In this document: positions 23,159-35,001 of the stretch, one piece after another
Layout of the letters: the number at the start of each line of letters is the position of its first letter
How positions within the stretch are numbered: position 1 is the stretch's first letter
Notes under the pieces: model-generated
What the model was told of the DNA's origin: nothing
Databases searched by the model: none
The model's input: the letters and a program-made list of their open reading frames with translations, nothing else
Made by a program: the position numbers and the translations under genes
Source: Costus lasius
Lineage: Eukaryota; Streptophyta; Magnoliopsida; Zingiberales; Costaceae
Length of the DNA: 64,000 nt
Direction of reading: 5' to 3'
Assembly (NCBI GenBank): GCA_027563935.2
Contig: CM050454.1
Location: 46,962,596-47,026,595 of the forward strand

Positions 23159-24336
23159 TGATGTTGTCTACAAGTACACGAATACGTGGAAGTAATAAAA
23201 ATATCGATCCCACAGAGATCATTGACCAAGTACTAACTTATCTTAGGATCGTTTAGTAGATGATTCAAAAAAGGGTTTAATTTTTGTATAAGAGAGAATG
23301 AAAATATGAATGGGTTGCAATCAAATTATGGGAAATCAGGACTTTGGATTCATCACACTATGTTTCATGACTTTTTATAATTAAAAATATCTTAAGGAGG
23401 ATTTATTGTGCCGAAGGGGATTTATCTGCATGTACAGATTGCCCCTATCAGCAGTACAATTCGGTGTCTATCCAAATTAATCCCATACTCTCGTGGTTAT
23501 TAACTCGAAATAGATCCAATGAGTTTTGGACAAATCAATTAAATCCCTCAAGCCGATTCGAACTACTCTCTTCTTCGAATCAACATGTCCAAAAACTGTA
23601 GATCCGATTTCACAATTCACCTCTCAGTACTTCTTGCGACATCTCTAATTACGCAAATTATGGCTAGTAATGAACTTGTAAATAAACGCAACAATAATTG
23701 AATCTAACACAAGTAAATTAATTCAAAAGATGAAAATCAATGATTAAATCATAATACAAAGAGGGCTACACCCTAATCTAGTGGAAAAAGTTATGCTAGC
23801 ACGGTGTTCATGTTCACATTGTAAAAAATCGATGTTTTGATTATAAAATTGGCAAAATAAAAATTGAATTGACTAGGAAGACGAGAATCAAGGCTCCTTG
23901 ATGAAGATCAACTCCAGCCGGGCAGAAAAATGAATCTTTTCAGGTGGGAAAGTGAAGATCGCCACTATTCTCCCTAGATCTCACCTCTTAGTCAAATTCA
24001 CGGTAAATCCTTGCCAAAAGCCCCCCAATAATTGCTCCTTAGGTTGCCCCGTCGTGAAAATAATCACGAGCGGGGTGTAATTTTTAAACTAGCTCTGATT
24101 TGCATGAAATTTGGTGTGTGACTTTGTCTCGACATCTGGAATCCATTTGTGCACTCGAATCATTCAAATTCCATCAAGATTTAGTCATCTTCGCTTGAAA
24201 TATGACAAAAGCGAAGAGAGGTGATGATTCCGAACAAACTAAAGAATTTAAGCCAAGATGAGTAAAAACATGATAGAAAAGAGAGATAATTAGTGGTAAA
24301 AGTATACTAAAAATACTATATAAATGCATGTCATCA
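23159..24336 (-). mobile_element. Solo C-type (Athila/Tat-like) LTR
   Basis: 1178 bp with TGATG...CATCA ends, flanked by CGGAT (23154-23158) and AGGAT (24337-24341), a TSD with one mismatch. Internal modules match those of the other two C LTRs: a TACAAGTACACG-type start, a CGATCCCACAGAGA block, a CTCTCGTGG block, and a block ending in TCTTGCGACATC. No coding capacity. The minus orientation is inferred from these shared modules. Confidence 0.75.
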
Positions 24337-24884
24337 AGGATATACTAGACTGACCCGCTATGAGGCACTAACTTGGTGCCATGAGTTAACCTCACAAGTG
24401 ACAAGAGATGCATTGATCCCTTGACATGACGTCATTGATTCTTCTATATGGTTAGGGACATGCTTTGATACAACCTAACACCTCATCGTAGTTGGGAAGT
24501 TATAATGGTTGTCCTTAAGGATGTCACGACCCATATGAGAAGATCAATGGACAGACAAAGGATTTGCCCTTTCTTGAGGGAACCTTGATATCCATGGGCC
24601 CCATATGAATGCATGACTAAAAGTGTATGGCCAAACCCAGGTGAAAGCCTGATTTAATCATGGCCATGAGATTGGGTGAAAACAAAGTGGTGACACACTT
24701 TGTCAAATCGGATATCAGTTTGGCAAAGACATTGTAATGCATCGGTACCTTGTTGCAATGATGAGGATGTCAATGTTGATATCCATTCTGAAGACTTGGG
24801 TAGCAGCGATGCACTGCTAGGTGCCACTCACTACTTGTGATGACATGAGTTCATCAATGCCAATGTCAGAGGAACTTGCATGTT
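24337..24884 (+). mobile_element. Family B LTR, plus copy, second part
   Basis: Continues the B LTR. It contains a CCATGGGCCCCATATG block and a GTGTATGGCCAAAC block, the latter a decayed copy of the GTATGGCCATAC palindrome. Near 24884 homology to the inverted copy on its right begins, so this LTR has lost its 3' portion. Confidence 0.65.
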
Positions 24885-25361
24885 TAATCAAGTCATTGGA
24901 TCAATATGCCAAAAATGAAGTTTGGCTCTAATAAGCTTCTTCCATCTCATCAGGCCCATTGGCGCTCATGAAATCTCCCAAATATATCTAAGTTATGAAA
25001 TAATTCGATCCGAAGGCTACCCGATCAATACGAAAACTTGAGCATCAAGGTGTGCGACCCTGTAGGTTCCTCTGATGTTGGCAATGATGAACTTAGGTCA
25101 TCATAAGTAGTGAGTGGCACCTAGCAGTGTATCGCTGGTACCCAAGTCTTCAAAACGGATATCAATATCGACATCTCCATCATCGCAACAAGGTACCAAT
25201 GTATTATAGTCCCTTTGCCAAACTAATATCCAATTGGACAAGTGTGTCACCACTTGTTTTCACCCAATCTCGTGGTCATGACTAAATCAGGTTCTCACCT
25301 GAGTATGGCCATACACTTTCAGTCATAGAACCAAAGGGGGGCCCTATGGATATCAAGCTTT
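24885..25361 (-). mobile_element. Family B 3' LTR, minus copy, distal part
   Basis: Reverse-oriented B LTR: GTGCGACCCTGTAGG, GTATGGCCATACAC and GGGGGGCCC blocks in order. It faces the plus copy. The exact inversion joint is uncertain within about 100 bp. Confidence 0.65.
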
Positions 25362-26801
25362 TGATGTGGGGTGGAGACACGTGTTGTGCAAACCAGAAAA
25401 TGATATAAAGCAATGTTCATAACAGCCAAAAAATCCAGGCAAGAAAGATTAATCAGTTACGAAATGTAGCTATGCATTGCAGAAGGATCCAATTATCAAA
25501 ATTTCAAACTGATTAAACCACAATGTAGAACAGCACACGTTCTTATAAACAATAGATGGGGAAGAGTGGTCAACAATTTATAATGTTTGCAATAATATGG
25601 TAGTCAGATTATCCAAATAAAGAGCAGTGCAGAATCTTATCAGTCATGACATTTTGCTATACTTCCCAAGTTGATCTGCCAAGCCTTCAATGGAACCGAC
25701 TATTCTGAGAGGAAGAACTAAACTAGTTCTTTCTGGTCGTGCCAAAGATGAAGACTTTTGTTGTGCCGATTGTTTAAGATATCTGCAAGAAAAGGCTTAG
25801 TCAGGGGGCGTCGCCGGACGTCCAGTGATGGACCAAATCCAAACCTGCTACAACTGGGGATTCTTGTGATTTAGGACAAGGCATGGCCGGAGTTTGAGGT
25901 CGAGTGGCTGACTGTCGGAGACGGACGACGTCGGAGGGCGGAACTAGGGCATAAGAAGGGCGGAAACAGGGGATGTGGTCGGCTGTTTCGATTCCAGCGA
26001 TCGGGGTGGCGGATGGACAGATGCCAATGGCTGTGGCTTCGTCTTGGAGAGGAAGAGTGATGATCGAAAACTCGTGAGGATCAGGCCGGCGGATCGGCGG
26101 CGGCGTGCTCACAAAGTTTCAGAAATTTAGAAGTTGGCTGAAACTTGTGCGAGATTGGAGCGGAACAGGAAAGTTAGAAGGAGAAGAGGAGAAGAGGGGA
26201 AAGCTAGGTGACACAAGCACCTCAGAGGGGAAAGGGAGAGGAAACATCCGATTCCATTGGAAGACACAAAAAAACTACTTCATTTGATTCAAATCTGCTA
26301 TCGATTACAATGATCATCGTGATACATATAGAAGAAGATTGGGAGAGACGTTGCTGCAGGGGAATGTTGCGATTTCCATTTTTGTTGAGGCTTCCTCGTG
26401 AGGAGCTGGTGTAGATGTTGAAGCTTCCATTTTGGTTGAAGATGAACGTTGGCAGCAAGGAGACGTTGGAGAACTTCCATTTTTGCATCGCTAAAGACGA
26501 GCGTTGGCTGCAAATGTGGGTTGGCAGCGTTGAGGTTGTGCTTGGAATATGGACTTGATTTGGCCTTGAAGAGTTTCTTATGTGGGCCCAATATGCAGCT
26601 TCATAGGTTGGCGTGGATGCAGGCAACTTCTCGAGCTTGTGTGTCTTTAGTTTATTGATTGGTTGAAGTAATGCTCTTCCAATTATTGAGCTAGCTTTTA
26701 GGATTGAGCTTGCTAGCTTATTCACGAACTTCAGAGCCTTCATCTAGGGTAGTCGTATGCTCCACGTGTCCCTTCATGGCTCATGGTCTCTGCCCCCATC
26801 A
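25362..26801. mobile_element. 1.44 kb LTR-like insertion, unclassified
   Basis: Interrupts the B LTR between blocks that are contiguous in the plus copy. It starts TGATGTGGGGTGGAGAC and ends GTCTCTGCCCCCATCA, giving TG...CA ends extended into an imperfect inverted repeat of about 16 bp. Flanks are GCTTT (25357-25361) and GCTTC (26802-26806), a 5-bp TSD with one change. The interior has an AT-rich left part, a GC-rich middle (25795-26250) and repeated TTCCATTTTTG/ACGTTGG units at 26370-26540. No gene recognised. A solo LTR or a small non-autonomous C-type element fits best. Confidence 0.5.
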
Positions 26802-26975
26802 GCTTCCCTATGGAAGGGGCAAATTCTATATATGTCCGCTGATCTTCTCATATGGGTTGTGACATACTCAACGGCAACCATTATAACCTCCCAACTATGG
26901 TGAAGTGTTAGGTTGTATCAAAGTATGTCCCTAACCATATGGAAGAGTCAATGACTTCAAGTCAAAGGATCAAAG
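26802..26975 (-). mobile_element. Family B 3' LTR, minus copy, proximal part
   Basis: Matches the plus copy around 24400-24600. It is joined directly to RNase H coding sequence at about 26976, so the end of pol, the PPT and the first roughly 350 bp of this LTR have been deleted. Confidence 0.65.
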
Positions 26976-29900
26976 CATCTTCTGTCATACTTAAGAAATG
27001 AACTTCCTAATCCAAACAGCTTCTTTGGCTACCTCAGAAGCGGTGAGATACTTTGCCTCGGTTGTAGAATTAGCTATGGTGGATTGCTTAAAGCTTATCC
27101 AGCATAGGCTCTTCCATTCAACTTGAGCACATAGCCCACCTGCAATCTAAAGTCATCAAGGTCTAATTGGAACGACGCATTAGTGTAGCCCCTGAACGCT
27201 GAGCTCTTCCTGTCCCCCATTGACTATGAACAAATGCTTAGTTCTTCTTAGATACTTAAGAATATTATTTACAGCCACCTAGTGCTGCAAACCTAGATTG
27301 GATTGGTATCGGCTAGTTATGCTAATAGCATAAGCCACATCTGGTCTAGTACACAACATTGCATACATGATCGATCCTAGTACCAAAGCATAGAGCACTC
27401 GACTCATGTCATCTCTCTCAGCCTATGTAGTGGGACACTGGCTCTTTGAGAGAATAAGGTCATGTCTCACTGGAAGGTATCCCTTCTTGGATTGCTCCAA
27501 GTTGAACCTCTCCAAGACCTTATCAATGTAGGTACTTTGACTAAGGGCAAGGAGCCTCTTGGATCTATCCCTGTAGATCCTCACGCCTAGGATATAGGCG
27601 GTCTCTCCTAAGTCCTTCATCTCGAAACACTTCTCTAACCATGTCTTCACAGACTAAAGACTAGGGATATCATTTTCGATGCTCATTGACATACAAGATT
27701 AGAAAAGTCACCAAGCTCCCATGAAATTTTTTGTATACACAGGCATCATCTTCGCTTTTGATAAAGCCGCAATCTCTTACTACCTCATCAAACAGAAGAT
27801 TCCAACTTCATGACGCTTGCTTTAATTTATAAATGGATCTCTTTAGCGCACAGACCTTATTGGCCTCTATAGGATGGATGAAGCCATCAGGCTATATCAT
27901 ATACAAATCCTCTGTTAGCTTTCCGTTAAGGAACACTATCTTAACATCCATCTACCATATCTCATAATCATGATATGTGACTATAGCAAGCAAGATTCAA
28001 ATGGATTTAATCATGGCTACTAGCGAAAGGTTTTCATCATAGCCCACCCCATGGACCTATCTGAATCCTTTAGCCACAAGTCTACCTTTATAGGTAACTA
28101 TGTTGTCATCCATGTGAGTCTTTATTTTGAAGATGCATTTACACCGATTTTACCCCCCATCTGGCCGCTCAACTAAGTCCCATACTTGGTTAGCCAACAT
28201 GGAATCCATCTCGGATCTCATGGCCTCAAGCCATCTCTCGGAGTTCGGTCTAGCGATCACCTCATCATAGGTCCTGGGTTCATCCTCAATGATGAAGAAT
28301 CCGTCATGTTGGGTCGATAGCGACCCATACCTCTCAAGTGCACGACGAATCCTCCCAGACCTACGTGGGACCTGTGTTTGAGCCTCTAATACAACAACCG
28401 GTGTATGTGGCTTATGTTCCATCTCAGTGTCTTCTGGTTACACTTGGATCTTGTCCAAGTCAAACTTCCTCTCACTGATTTCTTTCATGAGAAATTCCTT
28501 CTATAGAAAGATAGCACCCCGAGCAACAAAGACTTTGTTCTCAGTGGTAACATAGAAGTAGTATCCTTTAGTTTCCGTAGGATACCCCGCAAACACACAT
28601 TTATCTTATCTGGATTCTAGCTTGCTAGAATCCTGACATTTGACATAAGCCTCACATCCCCAGAACCTAATAAAAAATAGGTTCGGGCATCTCCCACTCC
28701 ATACCTCATATGGAATCTCGGATACACTCTTAGATGGAACGTTTTTCAGTATGAGATAAGCTATTTGAAGTGCATCACCCCAGAATGAGGGTGGTAGAGT
28801 TGCATGACTCATCATGGATCGAACCATGTCTAACAAAGTTTGATTTCTCCTCTTAGACACACTATTCCATTGTGGTGTCCTGGGAGGAGTGAGTTGGGAT
28901 AGGATCTCACACTCTCTTAGATAGTCAAAGAACTCACCGCTCAGGTACTCTCCACCACAATCTGATCGAAGAGTTTTAATAGATCTACCAAGCTGGTTCT
29001 CTACTTCATGTTTGAACTCCTTAAATTTCTCAAAGGATTCAGACTTATGTCTCATCAAATAGACATAACCATATCTACTGAAGTCATTAGTAAATGTGAT
29101 GAAGTAGTTGTACCCTCCTCTGGCTTATTTACTGAATGGCCCACACACATCGCTATGTATGAGATCCAATAAATCTTCTGCCCTCTCATCTATCTTAGTG
29201 AAGGGTATTTTTGTCATTTTCCCTAATAAACAAGGCTCACAAGTATCAAACTCCTCCAAGGAGGTTAAATCTAACAACTCATTTGCATGGAGTTGTTGAA
29301 TGCAATGCTTGTTTATATAGGCTAATCGACAATGCCAAAGGTATACACCAACTGAACCACTCAGTTTAATCCTTTATTATTTATGTTACATATAAAGTTA
29401 TACATGTCCAAGACATATAAGCCATTGGATAGAGTACCCTTCCCATAAAACACATTTGGAAATGAAAAAAAAAATAAGAGTTCTCCTTTATTTCAAACTT
29501 AAAATCTTTCCTTGCTAAACAAGGAATGGATACAATATTTTTGGTAAGAGAAGGTACATAATAGCAATTGTCTAACTCTAACTGAAGTCTAAAAGGCAAG
29601 GAGAGCGTCAAAATTCCTATAGCAATAGTAGCAACCTATGCCCCATTTCCAACTCATAGGTCAATCTCTCCAGGCCTCACCGATCTACTTTTCTTGAGCC
29701 CCTGCATATTTGTACAAATATGAGCTCTGCATCTAATATCCAATACCCATGACATGGAAGTAGAAAGGTTGACTTCGGTAACATAAATACCTGAGCTTGA
29801 AGACAAGGGCTTGCCTTTCTTCTCTTCATTCTGAAGTTATTTGCAGTCCCTTCTCTAGTGGCCCTACTCGCCACAGTGGAAGCACCTCTGTTCCTTTGTC

Positions 29901-30127
29901 TTCTTTACATTCCTTTTCATTGCTTTGGTTGGACCCTTGACAATGCCTTTAGCATGTGTCTTGCCCTTCTATTTCATCTTCTTGGTTGCAGGAACGAAAA
30001 GAACAGAGTTAGGTTTGGTCTTGACCATTTCTCGCTTGGTCGTCTGGAGCATATTCAACAGCTCCTCCCTCATGTTGAAATTTATAATAAACGGACTGAA
30101 GCTAGAGTGTAGGGATTGCAGAATAAG
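26976..30127 (-). pseudogene. pol: Family B: decayed copia pol and gag C-terminus
   Basis: Minus-strand remnants in order from right to left: end of gag, zinc knuckle near 29850-29890 (with stops inside it), integrase (28606-29058, with GGEYLS and WNSVSKRRNQTLLDM), linker (28150-28422), RT, and RNase H ending at SEVAKEAVWIRKF. Many stops and indels. The RT active site near 27681-27700 reads YVNE instead of YVDD and is followed by a deletion, so it is catalytically dead. The sequence is clearly related to family A but much older. Confidence 0.85.
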
Positions 30128-30132
30128 ATCCG
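30128..30132. repeat. Left TSD of C element (ATCCG)
   Basis: ATCCG here pairs with ATCCA at 36845-36849. Removing the element and one copy restores the gag reading VMDLILQSL on the minus strand. Confidence 0.7.
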
Positions 30133-31920
30133 TGATGTATACTTTACTGTACTACTAACCGCAAGCGTGACGGCTTTGTCGTAGTACTACTTTAGATGTC
30201 GATCCCACAGGGATAGTAATCAAGTACCGAGTGATTACAAATCAATAGCTAGACGATCGAGAGAATATTTTGGGTTTTTATAAAGTAAATCAAACTACAA
30301 CTAAATACAATTGCTAGCCGAATCAAGCAAGTGAAAGTTTTGGATATAAAACAAGGTTTAGAGACATCGGAACTTCGAGCGCATCTCGTTGATGGATCTT
30401 AAACTCAAACAAGATAAAATCATAACAACACAATTTTAAAAGTGTTCAAGGAAATATCTAATGGTACAGATTACCCTCTTTCGACGGTGTAATCCGGTAT
30501 CAATCTAGATCGGCGTCCTACTTTCGTGGCTTACCGTACCTAGATTGATCCGTTGGGTTCAGAGACATTATAAGTTTCCTCATACAAATCCTGCCCAATT
30601 TCTTGACAGGTCAGAGCATGATCGATAAGGCAGATCTAGCGTCGCAGTTCACCTTTCGGTCCTTCTTGTGGCGCCTAAGAAAAGTAATTGCGTGATCAAG
30701 GCAATACTAGCAATAAAACAGCACATATCGAATAAACACATGGTAAAATTACATTAGCTATGAGAAAACAAGTTTGAAAACAAGATCCAAACAACTAAAA
30801 TACACCATTGTTCCGATAGAGAAGATTGGCTAGCATGACGTCGATTCAGTACAATCTCTAAAGGATTAGAAAGAACTAAAGAGAAGATAGAAGAAAAAGG
30901 AAGCAAACTCTTCTGCAAAAGCGTTGCAACTTTCCTTCAAGTCTTCTAGAATGATAGCATGTCTCTTTCCTCCTCCCTTGTTGTCACCAAAGCTTTCTCC
31001 CATGCAAAACTCACTAGCCCACCTTGAGCCCCAACTGGGCGCTGTGTTCCTCAGCGATTTCGACCCCTTTTATAATTTCTGAGGTGCCCTTTGATATGAC
31101 CACATTAAAGCCTTTTAATTAGCTACGTTTTGACACCTTAAACGTCCAGAACGGAGCTATAATGACAAAGTTATGGCTCTTTTAATTTTAGGCTGCGCAA
31201 GAGAGATTATGAGTGTAATGGAGCTCACGTGCATGGTTGTAATGTTGGCGTCGATTCTCTTCAGCTCCTGAAACGTCCATGAACTTGTGGGCCATTAAAA
31301 TCTCTTCGTAATGACATAAAGAACGCCCAAATCGGAGTTGTAACGGAAAAGTTACGGCCTATTTATTGCAGCCCTCCGATACACTTAATGTTACCATTAT
31401 GGGTGTAATGAGGATTATGGGCATGGCGGTAATCTTTGTAGCGAACTCCGTTTCGTCTGAAATTTTGCGGGTGAGTTGACCTTTGACTTGACTTGAATTC
31501 CGGCTATAATATGGTATCAAAGGTCGCCGATGTCAAGATTATGGGCAAGGTGAAATTACGACTATACCCGTAATGTCTTCTGTCGAAGTTTTCGTCTTCC
31601 AAAAGGCTTCTTTTGAGAAAATTGAGAGCATGCCTTTAGAATATGATTATGCTTGAATAAAGACGGGTTTCTTGAGAATTCAAATTGAAAATTATGGCCA
31701 TAATGCAGATTAGGGCCTCGGCCGTAATTCTGGAAATTAGCTCTATTTGAAGCCAAACTTCTCGTGAAGGTTCCTGATTCACTCGGGGACATAAATATAC
31801 CTCCAAATAGTTCAAAAAATGAGTGAATATATCCTGTATTTGTCAAACATGACAAGAAGTGAAGCTTCTGAAGAAAATCAATGAAATAAGCCGGAAAGAG
31901 ATATAAAAACATGAAAATAT
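30133..31920 (-). mobile_element. C element: 3' LTR
   Basis: Starts TGATGTATACTTTAC on the plus strand and is collinear with 35002-36788. It lacks the last roughly 56 bp present in the 5' LTR. Contains the CGATCCCACAGGGA, CTACTTTCGTGGC and TTTCGGTCCTTCTTG modules shared by all C LTRs, and several short TTATGGGxGTAATG repeats near 31200-31560. Confidence 0.8.
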
Positions 31921-32285
31921 AAAAAGATAAGAGTGGTAATCAAAAAAAGATAAAAATCAAGTCAAGCTTGCAAAATATTGTGTCCTAGGGAAATATCATT
32001 ATGAACTAATCTCAGAAAGTCAAGGTATTCAAGGTAATCATCTATCGTCAGGAATGAAAGTGTGAAGATCCAAAAACCAATGTCAGATAAGTCTTACCTC
32101 CTCGGGATGCAGTAATCTTCTGTATGGTATATACACTTTGTTCGAACCGGATTCATCCAAAGGCACAAATTGGAAAAACGTCAATGCACTCTTATTTGTA
32201 TTTTCATCTCCTCAATTTTTTTTTTGACTTCAACTCATGTCTTCGGTACCACTGCCAATTTTTCACAGTGCCAAGTGGAGGAGTC

Positions 32286-32310
32286 TTATTATTATTATTA
32301 TTATTATTTT
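32286..32310. repeat. ATT microsatellite
   Basis: About eight uninterrupted ATT/TTA units in the C element interior. Confidence 0.85.
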
Positions 32311-34471
32311 GTCTTTTGAAGAGATTATTACCATAGACAAGCGCACTGATTATTTCCAAAAAGTAGTAAGGAGAATCAAGCCGATAGAGTTATTACTTCT
32401 ATAGAAAGATCATAAGCATGCTTTGAAAGCAAAAACCAAGATAAAAAATTGAATCTATAACTCCATAACTTTTTCCATCAAAAGATAATCATATGAATTA
32501 CCTGACTTTGAACTAAGATTAAAAACATAATATTATCCCAAGGAGTCAATCATAAAATATGAAGCTATCATGATTTCCGTTAAAAATCAAAATAATATCA
32601 CCACTTATTTTCATCATATCATTAAAGTGCAGCATATGAAATGTATCATCAAAGCACAAAGCATAAGATTGAGTTATTGCATAACATGTTTTTAAAATGA
32701 ATCCTATCCACAATCTCCCAGACTTAAATTATGCATAGCATGTAAAGAACACAAAATTTGGAGAAATGGGATGCAATACTCACAAGATTAGTTAGGGTCA
32801 TCGTTGGTGCTTGTCTCAGCATCTTCCTCGTGACGGTCATCCTTATTGTCGTGTGAATTCAGCAAGACATCCAGAGAAGTTGGATAAGCTAGTGGCATTT
32901 GTGGACTTGAACAGAATTACGCATGAAGAAAAGCCAAAGATAGCATGCAGCCTTGGTGTAGCATCCGACAAAGAGGGCGGAGCAGTAGAAGAAGGAAGCC
33001 AGCAGGTATGTGCTTACGTTCGAGGGCCATTGCAGATGAATAGTTGCTATCAAAGAAAAGCAACAAGGCAAAAACCTGGAAGAGTGTCGAGAGTTGGAAG
33101 CAGTGGAAATCAAAGAATGGAAAGCTTCTTGGCAGAGTTGGCGAAGCACGTCGGTAGCAGAGCAGATGCACGGATCAAATTCAGCTGTTCAAATCAATAG
33201 AAGTTGAAATCAACAAGGGGAGAACTCCTGCTCCTAATAAAAGAGAACTCCTTCTCGTGAGTCAGCAATGGTCGGGTGGTAGCAGAAGTAGGAATTGGGT
33301 GGTCGGCGCCGGTAATGGTAGCAATAGTCTTTGAAAGTTCAGAAACAGGGAAGATGTTTACGAATTAGGTAGAAACGAGCAGAGGAGAAGAAATTCCTCT
33401 CGATCAGGCAGAGCGCGGAGAGGTAGAAATAGCGTTAGCAGCTCGATTGAATGTACGAAAGAGGCGGCGGTGAATGCTGAATGCGTTGAAGGAGATTAAT
33501 GTCGCCGAACTTGTGGTAGCAGGAGGAAGGAATGGTGAATGGCAGATTAATGGCGCTTGGAGGAGCTGCGGCGCGGAAGAGAAATCATCGCCCTTGCAAG
33601 ACCGATGGCAGCTTCCGTTGAAGTTGGAGACAGGGGCGGCAGTTTCAGCATGGATTGAAGATACGTGGCACCGATTTCTGTCGTGGCTGGCGATTTTCGA
33701 CTGCAGATTGATGAAGGCGGCGGCAAGTTAAAGGAGAGGGCGGCAGAGTTTTGTTGTTGTGGATGGAGTAATGGTAGGGATTGAAGGAGAGGGCAGTAGC
33801 GGCTGACGATTGGGAAGAGCGGCGATGATTTCTGGCTTCAATAAATAAGGAAAGGGGCGTCAGCTATTGATGAGGTCGGCGGCGAATGAAGAACTGCATC
33901 GATTGAGGCTTGAAGTCGGTGGTAGTTGAAGTGACGTTTTTGAGTGGGATTGAAGACCGGTGGTGCCGAGCGGATGATTGAGAAGAGCGGCATCGGCGAT
34001 AGGTTCCGTTGAAGAAGATGAAGCGGCGGATTTCTGCTGCGGCTTGAGGAAGGGGCAGCTGCAGTTGATCCGATTAAGCGAGAAAAGGGCGGCGGCGTTT
34101 GAGGCAGTGATTTAGAATCGCCGTTTTGCATTGAAGCTGAGGATAATGGCGACGGCGCGAAGTCGGATGAAGGTGGGTCAGCACTGGGTCAACGTTCCGG
34201 ATTGAAGAGGGCAGCGCCGTTTCAGCTTGGATTGAAAAAGGATGGCGCAGATTCGAGGGCGCCCGTAAACCCTCTTGTAGTGAAACTTTGATTGCCATGG
34301 CTTGGATAAAATTACGGCCGCCCTTGATTTTCATCCAAGTTACAGTCGTGCTAGTGCTGAAATTTTTTTTTTTTTATACAAAGTAAAATTATGCCCATAT
34401 CTAAAATCTTAACCTCAACCTGAAAATATAAATAACACACGTTAAATATAACAAACTAAAATTAATAAAAA

Positions 34472-34489
34472 TAAAGCACTTGGGTTGCC
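34472..34489. other. Conserved hairpin motif of C elements
   Basis: CTTGGGTTGCCTCCCAAG: six-base arms CTTGGG/CCCAAG around a TTGCCT loop, followed by AAGCGCTTGTTTAACGTCG. The hairpin is perfect here and at about 60604, and degenerate at about 22648. Confidence 0.6.
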
Positions 34490-34978
34490 TCCCAAGAAGC
34501 GCTTGTTTAACGTCGTTAGCTCGACCACAGTGTTTATGCAGAGTGTAGAATGTATAAGTCAGCACCAAAGAATGTATACCTTAAATTGTCAGACAGTGAT
34601 CTCAGGTATAGGATTCTTTCAATAGTTACCTAGGTGCTTCTACATGTAGGTTTTCATATTTGATTCGTTCAGTAGAATCAAGGACTTTCAAAAGTTTGAG
34701 TTTCTTCATTGTTCTTCTTATCCTTTTTAGCTTGACTAGAATATCTTCAAAAATTTCCACCGGTTTTCATACATAATGATCAGCAAGTTATAATAAGATG
34801 GCCATATCTTCATGACTTAAAAAGTTTGATAGTGAATGTTCTAGAAAGTCTATGCCAAGGCAGAGTTATGCTAACTAAAGAAAAACTAAGTTACTAAAAA
34901 AAATAAGAAAAGAAATAAAAATAAACAGCATCAATTCTAGTCTACTAATTCTTAAATCACTTCGATATTGATTGCTTA

Positions 34979-34996
34979 TCCCCGGCAACGGCGTCA
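34979..34996 (-). other. C element: primer-binding site (tRNA-Asp)
   Basis: TCCCCGGCAACGGCGTCA is one base from TCCCCGGCAACGGCGCCA, the 3' end of plant tRNA-Asp. It lies five bases from the 35002 LTR edge, which places the 5' LTR on the right and the element on the minus strand. tRNA-Asp priming is typical of the Athila group of Ty3-gypsy. Confidence 0.8.
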
Positions 34997-35001
34997 AAAC
35001 T

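Larger units (their letters stand above)
31921..34978 (-). mobile_element. C element: non-coding interior
   Basis: AT-rich 31921-32800, GC-rich 32800-34340, AT-rich to 34978. It includes a GGTACCACTGCC...CAGTGCCAAGT block near 32248-32278, also found twice at 59030-59150, and the hairpin CTTGGGTTGCCTCCCAAG near 34472. The GC-rich block has several frames of 80-130 codons on both strands, none with a recognisable domain. I treat them as compositional. Confidence 0.65.

Noticed and set aside
25801..26743. Frames of 60-173 codons in the 1.44 kb insertion
   Set aside because: No domain recognised; frames overlap on both strands and cross repeated units.
25353..26810. 8- or 9-bp TSD (hAT or MULE) around the 1.44 kb insertion
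   Set aside because: Flanks match only over five bases once compared with the uninterrupted B LTR copy.
32811..34334. Several 80-130 codon frames on both strands in the GC-rich part of the C element
   Set aside because: Overlapping frames on both strands, no recognisable domain, no homologue in the sister C elements, composition-driven.
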